A stretch of DNA of 64,000 nt from Candidatus Babelota bacterium (GTDB lineage: Bacteria; Babelota; Babeliae; Babelales; JAUPTZ01), in assembly GCA_030917815.1 (NCBI GenBank), contig JAUPTZ010000009.1:1-64000 (forward strand), read 5' to 3'. Both the position numbers and the translations under genes were made by a program. The notes under the pieces are model-generated. The model saw only the letters and a program-made list of their open reading frames with translations, was not told the origin of the DNA and ran no database searches. Of the stretch, positions 9,987 through 18,476 are shown piece after piece. Each line of letters opens with the position of its first letter. Position 1 is the first letter of the stretch.

Positions 9987-12025
9987 TGAAGAATTTTTAT
10001 TGGCTCCTCACCCTCACCTACCTTACTAGCACATCTTTACTAGTAAGTATTGCGCCTACCACCACACCTTACGATCTTCTACGTGAAGAAATGCTACAAA
10101 ACTTCCCTGCTATCAAACTTAATCAACGCATTACACTTAACGAGAAGAAAGAAGTTGCTTACCCCGATGTTGCATTGAGTCCGTACGAACAGCACGAGTC
10201 ACTTTTCACACTGCTCAATATCAACCGGGAAGAAGCTACGAGCGAGATTATCGATGCCACTACCATAAACAACCTAAATCTCTTCTTCTATAACATCAAA
10301 CGACCCGACTATAGCATTTTAGAAAAAATCTACCGCGGCTACTCACTCAACGGAAAAATAGCCCAGGCCCGCCTCATGGCCTCGCCAACCGATAGCATTG
10401 CAATCCTTCATAAACGGCAAGCACTCATCAGTTATCTACTCCGGAACCAATCCCTGCAAGACACACTCATTCCGCTCTTCAGAGAGCTTGCTGCGCTGGA
10501 AGAAAGGCTCTACAGCCTTTGGAACCCTGATGATATTCTCTACACCAACTATGTAAAAAAAACCTTTTACAGCGGCAACTTCAAAAAATATAGTGGCAGC
10601 AATGGTGCTTTTTGGCTTGAACTAAATCGTCGCAGAAAAGACTTCAAACCGGTAACCGATTTTTTAATTTTTGACACCATTAACACATTGCTCCGCCATT
10701 TTCATATGCGCTATGTGCGCAATATTGAAGACTCATCGGCGCAACCAGGATGGGTCAGAGCCTGCACCGCATTCCAACATACGCAGTACGATACCAACGA
10801 TGAAGCACAGGCAGTAAGGACCGAAGAAAACACATACGCCGCCGCCTCAACGATACTGGCTCTTATCCCAACGCTCCTTGAACTCGATCAATGGAAACGT
10901 ACCATCCGCTCCTATACCAACCTTGCCCAGCATATTCGTACCCGTACAAAAGTGCTTGTGGCATGCAAAGAAATTATCAGCAAAATTTATGCAGCAATCT
11001 CAGACGATCTTATTCTCAGCCATATGCTTGATCACTACGAAGCAATTAAAGATTTTGCGTTGGGCACCAATGAAACCCAAAAGCACTTCCTACAAACCCT
11101 CTCAAGTCCAGCCTTTCATGGACACTCATACCATTTTTCTTATATTGGCAAGGTGCTTCACGCAATCCCTCAGTTTTTAGAACTTAAAAGTAGTTTCTGT
11201 AGCGTATTCAAAGGCATTGGCCTCCTCGAGGCATATCTAAGCATTGCCGCGCTCTTGCATGAAAAAGCATCTTCGCCAACGCCCTGGTGTTTTGTTAACT
11301 ATGCGTTAGCACCAACACCCCGACTCACTATTACCGATTACTATCACCCGCTCATTCCTTCAGAAACAGCGGTCGTAAACAGTATCGAGTTAGGCAAAGA
11401 CGGAGAACAGGGCATGATTGTTACCGGGCCTAATGCTTCAGGCAAGTCGATGAATATTCGCTCCATCGCTCTCTGCATACTGCTCGGCCAATCGCTTGGC
11501 ATTGCGCCGGCACGAAGCGCGCTCATTACTCCGATGAGCAAAATTCTTACCTACTTCAATCCGGTTGATAATATCGCACAAGGCCGCTCACTTTTTCAGG
11601 TAGAAGAAGACCGCATCAGTTACCTGGTCAAAACAGCCTACAACCTTCCGCCACATAAATTCTCGTTCATTATTGTTGACGAGCTTCTCAGTAGCACCGC
11701 TCCAGCTGAAGGGGAAGCGGCCGCCTTTGGTATTTGCTATGGCCTTTCAAAATTGCCCAACTGTATGCCAATCGCCGCCACTCATTTTCCACGCCTGACA
11801 ACATTACCTCGCCATACTAATGGATTTTTTTCTAACCACCATGTCTCGGTCATCAAAAAAGAAAACGGTGACATCGTGCATACTTTTAAGTTAGAATACG
11901 GTCGTTCACATCAGGTTATAGCACTTGATTTGGCTCGTCAGGCCGGTTTTGACTCAGATATTGTGGCTCATGCAGAGGAGTTCCTTGCGAGAAGAGGAAT
12001 AAAACGCGATAGAATCGCGTTGTGA
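9986..12025 (+). CDS. MutS-like ATPase, beta type (paralog D)
   Basis: Clear homolog of paralog B (TINNLNLFFYNIKRPDYSILEKIYRGYSLNGKIAQ; TGPNASGKSM; FIIVDELLSSTAPAEGEAAAF); TAATG overlap with paralog C; strong SD gaggagga. Confidence 0.88.
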   Translation: MKNFYWLLTLTYLTSTSLLVSIAPTTTPYDLLREEMLQNFPAIKLNQRITLNEKKEVAYPDVALSPYEQHESLFTLLNINREEATSEIIDATTINNLNLFFYNIKRPDYSILEKIYRGYSLNGKIAQARLMASPTDSIAILHKRQALISYLLRNQSLQDTLIPLFRELAALEERLYSLWNPDDILYTNYVKKTFYSGNFKKYSGSNGAFWLELNRRRKDFKPVTDFLIFDTINTLLRHFHMRYVRNIEDSSAQPGWVRACTAFQHTQYDTNDEAQAVRTEENTYAAASTILALIPTLLELDQWKRTIRSYTNLAQHIRTRTKVLVACKEIISKIYAAISDDLILSHMLDHYEAIKDFALGTNETQKHFLQTLSSPAFHGHSYHFSYIGKVLHAIPQFLELKSSFCSVFKGIGLLEAYLSIAALLHEKASSPTPWCFVNYALAPTPRLTITDYYHPLIPSETAVVNSIELGKDGEQGMIVTGPNASGKSMNIRSIALCILLGQSLGIAPARSALITPMSKILTYFNPVDNIAQGRSLFQVEEDRISYLVKTAYNLPPHKFSFIIVDELLSSTAPAEGEAAAFGICYGLSKLPNCMPIAATHFPRLTTLPRHTNGFFSNHHVSVIKKENGDIVHTFKLEYGRSHQVIALDLARQAGFDSDIVAHAEEFLARRGIKRDRIAL

Positions 12026-12045
12026 AGCACTCAAGCAGCACACTA

Positions 12046-12079
12046 TTTACAGTTTTTCGCGACGACTGCTATAGTCGTC
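12046..12079 (+). promoter_or_regulatory. Candidate promoter of the EF pair with an inverted repeat over the -10
   Basis: TTTACA (12046-12051), 18-nt spacer, TATAGT (12070-12075); perfect 7-bp inverted repeat GACGACT-GCTAT-AGTCGTC at 12061-12079. Confidence 0.5.
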
Positions 12080-12121
12080 ATCAGATCGATTTTTCCCTGT
12101 TCAAAGTAAGGTGTTAAAGAT

Positions 12122-14098
12122 ATGGGTGTTGTATACCTTTTGTTCGTACTACTCATGGGAATCACCTCATCAGTGAGCCCAACAGAGCTTATCATTCCAA
12201 AAGAAGTTCAGTCTCTAACACCAATACAGAAGCAATATGAGTATCTGCTCATTGCATTCAGACAGAGCCTTGGCGTACAAAAAAATGACATCTCACAGCT
12301 GCAGGAAGCGGACGAACCCTCACACACCAAGGGATTTGCCAGCAGCTTATCTTTATCAGAACAAACACAAACCGAAATGGCTATAGAGCTTATGGCTCAA
12401 TTAGATACCCCCAACTACGATGTCGCAAACGGGGCAATCTTTAGCCCTGACACCTGGCAGAGTCTTCGACTCGTTGACAAAGAGCCGAGTGCTTTAAGTG
12501 GTATAGCCCCTGATATGAAAACAATATTTGGAAAAATCTTCTTAGCGAGGCTGCTCACCACTCCAACCATCGACATTCAACGCATAACCGCTCGTCAAGA
12601 AGCAATTCAAGAGCTCTGTAACAATCCTAAGGCTACCCAGAAAATTATAGATCTCTGCAGCGATGTACAACAAGTACAAGAACAGCTGCTCGGATTAACG
12701 AGCAAAGATCACCCCCTCTATGATAAAGGACTGCGTATCTATCAGCATGAATTCTTCTTTCGCAGCTTCGGACCACGCAGCAAAAAAGTATGGAACAGAG
12801 TAGCAAAATTATTTGGGGATCTCTGGTACACTGCCGGCCTCGTAGCTCTTCCAGTGCTCAATATTCAAGGAATTATCGGCTATGGGAAAAAAAGCACTGC
12901 AGAAATTGAACAAAAATTCGGCATCGGCTCAGGGCCAATGGTCGCTGCCGGCCTCGCTCTCTTGACCGCCTACAATGCAAGTATTCAGCTCCCGGGTATT
13001 GTGACCTGGATACGTGAACGGTTTAGAGCAATGGATTACTTTTACCAGACTCTCTATCCGTTACGAGTCTTTTTTATTACCACTCAAAAACTCAAGAATC
13101 ATTTGGCCTCTTATCCAAAATTAGCCTGTCTAAGCGACGAGATTGATGCAGCGCTTACACTCAATCATACTAAGACAAAAAAACTTCGGGATCTTATTAT
13201 GGGACGGGCCTTCAAAAGTAGATTTAGCGCTCACAAATGGGGCGGCGACTTAATTTTAGTTATCGACTTATTACGTGAATGTCGCGGCAATCTTCTCAAA
13301 GGTATTGGGCTCATAGGTGCTCTCGACACGTACAGCAGTCTAGCGTCGTGGTATACCGCATACAACAACCACGCGAAGAAGCCTCTCTGTTTTGCACAGT
13401 TTAAACGTACGGTAGATAAACCTTTTATTAAAATAGCCGACTTTTGGCATGTGCTGTCACGTGGCAATCCAAGGTTAAATTCATTACAATTGGGTAGCGA
13501 AAACCCACAAAATGCTATTATTACCGGCATCTTTGAAAGTGGAAAGTCAACCATTCTCCAAAGCGTTGCACTCAATGTAGTCTGTGCACAATCTATCGGC
13601 ATCTGCCTTGCACGCTCATATAGTGCCACGCCGTATGCAAGCATTAATATTTACGCAAACATCAAAGATGATCTTGCCAATAATCGCTCGCTCTTTAAAA
13701 CAGAGCTCTATCGCGCGCTACAATTGCTCGAACAAATTAAGCGCCTGCCCGCAGGACGATTTAGCTTTACTATTGCCGATGCTACCTTTACCGGTACCGA
13801 AGCCGGAGCCGGACAAGCGGCCGCCTATGCAGTCGCACGCTACCTCGGCGAACTGCCAAACAGCATTGCACTGCATGCAACCAATTTCTTATCGTTAAGT
13901 ATTCTTGGTAAGCAGGAGCCTGGGCATTTCACTAATTATATTCTCCCCACCATATTCGATGGCAAAACGATACAGACCTATACACTAACCCCAGGCACCC
14001 AAGACCCACAACTTTCAACCGCTATCTTTAAAGAAGAAAAATTGCCGATGGCAATGATCACCGAAATAGAAGCACAACTCGCAAGCATTGGGGCATAG
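12122..14098 (+). CDS. MutS-like protein, alpha type (paralog E), probable pseudo-ATPase
   Basis: SPDTWQSLRLV...IFGKIFLARLLTTPTIDIQRITARQEAI; Walker A TGIFESGKST (Asn lost); Walker B FTIADATFTGTE (Glu replaced by Ala); LHATNF (switch His replaced by Asn). Confidence 0.85.
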   Translation: MGVVYLLFVLLMGITSSVSPTELIIPKEVQSLTPIQKQYEYLLIAFRQSLGVQKNDISQLQEADEPSHTKGFASSLSLSEQTQTEMAIELMAQLDTPNYDVANGAIFSPDTWQSLRLVDKEPSALSGIAPDMKTIFGKIFLARLLTTPTIDIQRITARQEAIQELCNNPKATQKIIDLCSDVQQVQEQLLGLTSKDHPLYDKGLRIYQHEFFFRSFGPRSKKVWNRVAKLFGDLWYTAGLVALPVLNIQGIIGYGKKSTAEIEQKFGIGSGPMVAAGLALLTAYNASIQLPGIVTWIRERFRAMDYFYQTLYPLRVFFITTQKLKNHLASYPKLACLSDEIDAALTLNHTKTKKLRDLIMGRAFKSRFSAHKWGGDLILVIDLLRECRGNLLKGIGLIGALDTYSSLASWYTAYNNHAKKPLCFAQFKRTVDKPFIKIADFWHVLSRGNPRLNSLQLGSENPQNAIITGIFESGKSTILQSVALNVVCAQSIGICLARSYSATPYASINIYANIKDDLANNRSLFKTELYRALQLLEQIKRLPAGRFSFTIADATFTGTEAGAGQAAAYAVARYLGELPNSIALHATNFLSLSILGKQEPGHFTNYILPTIFDGKTIQTYTLTPGTQDPQLSTAIFKEEKLPMAMITEIEAQLASIGA

Positions 14099-16040
14099 CA
14101 TGAAACAACCATTACTTTTACTAACCCTCATGCTCACTCCGCTCTGTGTTTTTGCCGAGTCTGTTGAATCAATAAAAACAAGCTTTGATACGATCGCCGA
14201 GGTCATGTTACCCGGACTTTCAACCCTAAAAGATGAATCGGACATCATCAGCTCGTTTGACACCTATACGACTGTGCTCTCTATTCTCAAAGACGGAAGC
14301 CGGGATCGTAATTTAGAACAATCCGCAACAGTAAATACCACCACCATTGGTGATTTAAACATTCTTTTTTATGATGTGAGTAAGCCGCTTTTTACCGTCT
14401 TAAAAAATATAAAACGAACACAAACAACGCTTGGTGAATGCTCGCTTGCAAACTTTCTCATTACACCAACAACCGACATTAAAAAACTCAAAGAGCGTCA
14501 AAAAATAATACGCTTCTTGGTGGAGAATGATGAGGCCCGTCTTGCTCTGCATAATCTTATCGCACCGTTTGCCGAACAAGAGCCACAACTACTTGCGCTC
14601 TGGAATAAAAACGACGTAATTTATAGTAATAACATGGCACAACTGCTCTTCAGCGGAGAAATAGCTAAACTCCGTGCGCCAGCCAGTTTAGAATTAAAAC
14701 GACGTTTTTACGATGTCTTTGAAGGCTCTTCACCAATACTTGGATTTATTGGTACACAATTTTTAAAGAATTTTATGTTCACTAAAAATAATGGCAAAGC
14801 ATCATCGTTACAAAAAGTATACGATGGATTATCGGTCGGATTTACCGCTTTAGGCCTTGCCATTGCATGGAAAACCGTATTCTCAAAATTAAAAAACCGC
14901 CGGCACCTTCTCTTTTCATTAAAGAAGAGACTTCACAGCTTGGTAGCGCTGGGAGAAACCTTACTTAATGTAGGTGCATACGGCCGCCGATTCTCTTCGA
15001 TAAACATAACTCCGATTAAAGTAATTAAAGAATTCAGTGGATCAAAGAACACCGATATTCATACGTTCTTTCATAGCCTTACCAATAAAGCATTTGATCT
15101 CAAAAAGGGATACTTTTCGCTTGGCTTAGGCTCGGTACTCGTTTCCTTATCCCGCTTCCTTTCAATCCAAAATCGTCTCTCCTGCGTGTTAAGCGCCGTC
15201 GGCGAACTTGATGCCTTACTCAGCATTGCTACACTCGTCAAAGAGCATGAAGGATTAAACAATCATTATTGTTATGCAGCGTATGAACAACCGGGCAACG
15301 GCCCACATTTACGCATTACACAATTCTGGCATCCAAACTTACCTTCGACCCGTGCCATTGCCAACAACGTTGAGTTAGGCGGTGATTGGTCACGCAACAG
15401 AATTATTACGGGGCCAAATGCCGGGGGCAAATCAACGATCACCAAAGGGATGATGATCGCAACGTTATTTGCACAAACCATTACCGTGGTACCAGCACAG
15501 TCAATTACCCTAACCCCATTCACCCTGCTCAACACTTATTTAAATATTGTTGAAGATGCCGGAAGTGCCTTATCACAACATCGAGCCGAGGTCCGCAGGG
15601 CTCATGAATTAATCACGCAAATTTTAAATCTCGAACCACATCATTACGCGCTAACGGTAATGGATGAGATGTTTCGCTGCACTAACCCGGCAACCGGCGC
15701 AGCGGCCGCCTACGCAATTGGTAAAGAACTGGGCAAGCGGCAGAATAGTCTCTTGGTGTTGGCCACCCACTATTTTCATCTTACCAAACTTGCCAATGAA
15801 ATTGAGAGCAACTTCACTAATTACCATGTAGCCGCTTATAAGAATGGCGATGGCTCCTTCACGTATCCGTACGTACTCGCACCGGGCATTAATGCCACCG
15901 TTATTGCGCTTGATCTACTAGCCCGTGAAGGGTTTGATGAACAGATTTTGACCTATGCGTATGAGCATCTAAAACGAGTAGAGTCTAAAGAAGGTCTCAA
16001 TGAATACTCAGAAAAGCTCATTAAGAAATCTAAGTTTTAA
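14088..16040 (+). CDS. MutS-like ATPase, beta type (paralog F)
   Basis: TIGDLNILFYDVSKPLFTVLKNIKRTQTTLGECSLANFLITPTTDI; TGPNAGGKST; LTVMDEMFRCT; VLATHY; overlaps paralog E by 11 nt; signal peptide. Confidence 0.87.
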   Translation: MGHSMKQPLLLLTLMLTPLCVFAESVESIKTSFDTIAEVMLPGLSTLKDESDIISSFDTYTTVLSILKDGSRDRNLEQSATVNTTTIGDLNILFYDVSKPLFTVLKNIKRTQTTLGECSLANFLITPTTDIKKLKERQKIIRFLVENDEARLALHNLIAPFAEQEPQLLALWNKNDVIYSNNMAQLLFSGEIAKLRAPASLELKRRFYDVFEGSSPILGFIGTQFLKNFMFTKNNGKASSLQKVYDGLSVGFTALGLAIAWKTVFSKLKNRRHLLFSLKKRLHSLVALGETLLNVGAYGRRFSSINITPIKVIKEFSGSKNTDIHTFFHSLTNKAFDLKKGYFSLGLGSVLVSLSRFLSIQNRLSCVLSAVGELDALLSIATLVKEHEGLNNHYCYAAYEQPGNGPHLRITQFWHPNLPSTRAIANNVELGGDWSRNRIITGPNAGGKSTITKGMMIATLFAQTITVVPAQSITLTPFTLLNTYLNIVEDAGSALSQHRAEVRRAHELITQILNLEPHHYALTVMDEMFRCTNPATGAAAAYAIGKELGKRQNSLLVLATHYFHLTKLANEIESNFTNYHVAAYKNGDGSFTYPYVLAPGINATVIALDLLAREGFDEQILTYAYEHLKRVESKEGLNEYSEKLIKKSKF

Positions 16041-16054
16041 CTTAGGGGCTTTTA

Positions 16055-16345
16055 GAAACTTAATTTTTCTGAGACGGGGGCTAGCCCCCGTCATCGCGCC
16101 GCCGCCGCCCTGACGGGCTAAGGCGTGCCTCGCTGTAGCTCACGAGAGCGTAAGCGGGAGCGAAGTGTGGCGATCCAGAAGATTATGTACTACTTACCGA
16201 ACATTATTTTTTATCATTTATACTAGATTGCCCCGACTTCGTTATAACTTCGTCGCGGCTCACCTTAGCACGGAACGTGCGGCGGCGGCACGGCTTCACA
16301 ATGGAAGCCTCGCAATGACGGCGCTGCCGTCCATTGGATTCTCGA
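16055..16345. repeat. Interspersed long-palindrome element, copy 1 (extended form)
   Basis: Begins with perfect palindrome GACGGGGGCTAGCCCCCGTC (16073-16092); outer arms GTCATCGCG...CGCAATGACG, inner arms TGGCGATCCAG...CTAGATTGCC; shares both flanks with 59860-60015. Confidence 0.75.
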
Positions 16346-16357
16346 ACAGCAATCCCC

Positions 16358-17158
16358 TTATATACGAAACAATTCCTTAGCATTGGCCGTTGTTTGTCGC
16401 ACTACATCTTCAAACGAAACACCGCGCGCATCGGCAATAGCCTGTGCAATAATGCCAAGGTTACTTGGGCAATTTCTTTTGCCACGCAAATGCTGCGGCG
16501 GCAAGAATGGTGCATCGGTTTCCAAAAAAATGCCGGTCAATGGCACCGTTGCTACAATCTCACGTAAATAATTGTTTTTTGGATAAGTAATCGGCCCATC
16601 AATGCCAATATACCATCCCCAGGAAATAATTTTTTCAGCGGCCGCTTTATCCAACGAAAAGCAATGAATAACACCATGAAGTGTATCCTTGTATAACTCA
16701 AGAATAGCCAACGCATCATCTCCTGCGTCGCGGATGTGTATAACCACCGGCAGCTCATATTTTATAGCCAACGCAAGTTGCGCCTTAAATACTACTTCTT
16801 GTAGGTGCTTATCGTACGGTTGATGATAATAATCTAAACCGATTTCACCAATTCCTACAATCACTTTACGATGAGCGTTAATAAGCGACTCCAACTCGCT
16901 AATAATGACCTCAACCGGCTGCGTAATATCACACGGATGAACCCCAATAGTAGCGGCTACTCGGGCATATCGCTCAGCAATTGCAATGCAATTACGCGAC
17001 TCAGGGACAGAGGTCCCCACGCACACCATATGACCAACACCAGAATCATGAATATGTGCCATAACCGTCTCTAGCTCAGCTAATTGATGCGCTGTTAAAA
17101 GCGCTTCTGGCTCCTTATTCGTCATAATATTTAAGTGGCAATGAGTATCAATCATCAT
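16358..17158 (-). CDS. tatD: TatD family hydrolase (metal-dependent DNase)
   Basis: MIDTHCHLN..., GIGEIGLDYY, PVVIHIRDA, GVIHCFS, FLETDAPFLPP. Confidence 0.93.
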   Translation of the reverse strand: MMIDTHCHLNIMTNKEPEALLTAHQLAELETVMAHIHDSGVGHMVCVGTSVPESRNCIAIAERYARVAATIGVHPCDITQPVEVIISELESLINAHRKVIVGIGEIGLDYYHQPYDKHLQEVVFKAQLALAIKYELPVVIHIRDAGDDALAILELYKDTLHGVIHCFSLDKAAAEKIISWGWYIGIDGPITYPKNNYLREIVATVPLTGIFLETDAPFLPPQHLRGKRNCPSNLGIIAQAIADARGVSFEDVVRQTTANAKELFRI

Positions 17159-17322
17159 AAAGGTGCCCTGGTATCAATAAACAATTATATCTTTGAAGCC
17201 AAAAATTATCACATTTCAATCAGCATAACAATGAGGCTCAATCCAATTGTTCTGTTTTTACGCATAGCATAAAAGAGACAAAAGAAAGATATAGCCGAGT
17301 AGAATAGAGTTTTCTGTTTCTC

Positions 17323-17351
17323 TTGACAAAGAACCGATCTCACAATACATT
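17323..17351 (+). promoter_or_regulatory. Candidate sigma70 promoter of the HU gene
   Basis: TTGACA (17323-17328), 17-nt spacer, TACATT (17346-17351). Confidence 0.55.
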
Positions 17352-17402
17352 TCGGGTCCAGATGCGTTACTTTTAACCGTTTGAATACCCGGAAAGGCTA
17401 CT

Positions 17403-17681
17403 ATGAATAAGAGCGAATTAATAACAAAGGTAAGTGAAGAAACTGCGTTTAGTAAAAAAGACATCGCACGCGTTCTTGCTGCTGTTACTAGTATCATCGA
17501 AAAAGAATTAAAAGAAGGCAACAAAGTATCGATCACCGGCTTCGGTTCGTACTGGGTTTCTCGCCGTCCTTCACGTTCAGGCATCAATCCTGCAACCAAA
17601 GAACGTATCACTCTTCCAGAAGTGCGCATCCCTCGCTTCAAGCCAGGCAAGCAATTGAAAGAAAACATCCGAAGCATGTAA
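17403..17681 (+). CDS. hup: HU/IHF family DNA-binding protein
   Basis: MNKSELITKVSEETAFSKKDIARVL...GNKVSITGFGSYWVSRRPSRSGINPATKERITLPEVRIPRFKPGKQLK. Confidence 0.95.
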   Translation: MNKSELITKVSEETAFSKKDIARVLAAVTSIIEKELKEGNKVSITGFGSYWVSRRPSRSGINPATKERITLPEVRIPRFKPGKQLKENIRSM

Positions 17682-17712
17682 GGTCATTGACCATACAATC
17701 GCTAAGATTTTA

Positions 17713-17743
17713 AGCGGCCACCTTTTCCGGGTGGCCGCTTTTG
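17713..17743 (+). terminator. Rho-independent terminator after HU
   Basis: AGCGGCCACC-TTTTCCG-GGTGGCCGCT followed by TTTGCT. Confidence 0.75.
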
Positions 17744-17815
17744 CTATGAATTTGCTTTTTTGCTAAAATTCCTCACCCACCGCTTATAAACGCTTTTTCT
17801 CCAGGGAACGTAAAA

Positions 17816-18376
17816 ATGAATAGAAAATGCAAAAATATACGGTATATCTTAGTTTTATCCGTTTTAGGCACGGTAACACTGCAATGTAGCTCGGCCGCTT
17901 CGCAGCCCCATCAATTCGTACTAGAAAAAGTCCCTGGGTTAATAGACTATTCGTCTAAGACACCGAGCATATGCAAGATGTTGGGAATGGCAACGACCAT
18001 ACTAGAAGCAATCGCTTTAAGCCAGCCGGCAACACTTCTTGATGGTGCAGAAGAAGAGCGTAAAATCAAAATTGCCTTGGGCTCAAGGGTCACCTATGCC
18101 GCCCAACTTATTTTTAATAGTTTTTTGCAAAATATGAGCGGCAACTGTCGCTATTTTGGAATGGACGAAGGGATTGTAAGTGGCAAACGGCTTCAGCTCA
18201 TTTATCTATTGGACTCAGGATTCAAGGGTTACATATTCATGGCAATCAACGATGAGGCCGCGATGCCCGATACTGCCTTGTTCGAAGGCATCAGCCTTAA
18301 AAATTGCAGCCTAATCACCCCGTCCTGGATACCTCCAATTATTGACCTCTTTCAGCGCGGAAAATCGGGAAAATGA
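17816..18376 (+). CDS. Exported hypothetical protein
   Basis: 186 aa with N-terminal signal (RYILVLSVLGTVTLQCSSAAS), possible lipobox. Confidence 0.65.
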   Translation: MNRKCKNIRYILVLSVLGTVTLQCSSAASQPHQFVLEKVPGLIDYSSKTPSICKMLGMATTILEAIALSQPATLLDGAEEERKIKIALGSRVTYAAQLIFNSFLQNMSGNCRYFGMDEGIVSGKRLQLIYLLDSGFKGYIFMAINDEAAMPDTALFEGISLKNCSLITPSWIPPIIDLFQRGKSGK

Positions 18377-18476
18377 CAGCTCAGTGCGATAGGTCGTTTT
18401 TTATGGCGCCAACCCCGATTGTGTGTTAACATAGCCTGCATCGAAAATATTCATTAACCAGATGGAGCATTGCATC

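Noticed and set aside
13231-13644. 137-aa antisense ORF in MutS-like paralog E
   Set aside because: Shadow ORF within a conserved coding region
3699-16040. Canonical mismatch-repair operon (mutS/mutL)
   Set aside because: No mutL, no MutS domain I, proteins carry signal peptides and TM segments; therefore not called mutS
16165-16567. Short ORFs in the palindrome element and over tatD
   Set aside because: Repeat-derived or antisense, no coding support
17258-17677. 139-aa antisense ORF over HU
   Set aside because: Covers the conserved HU gene on the opposite strand
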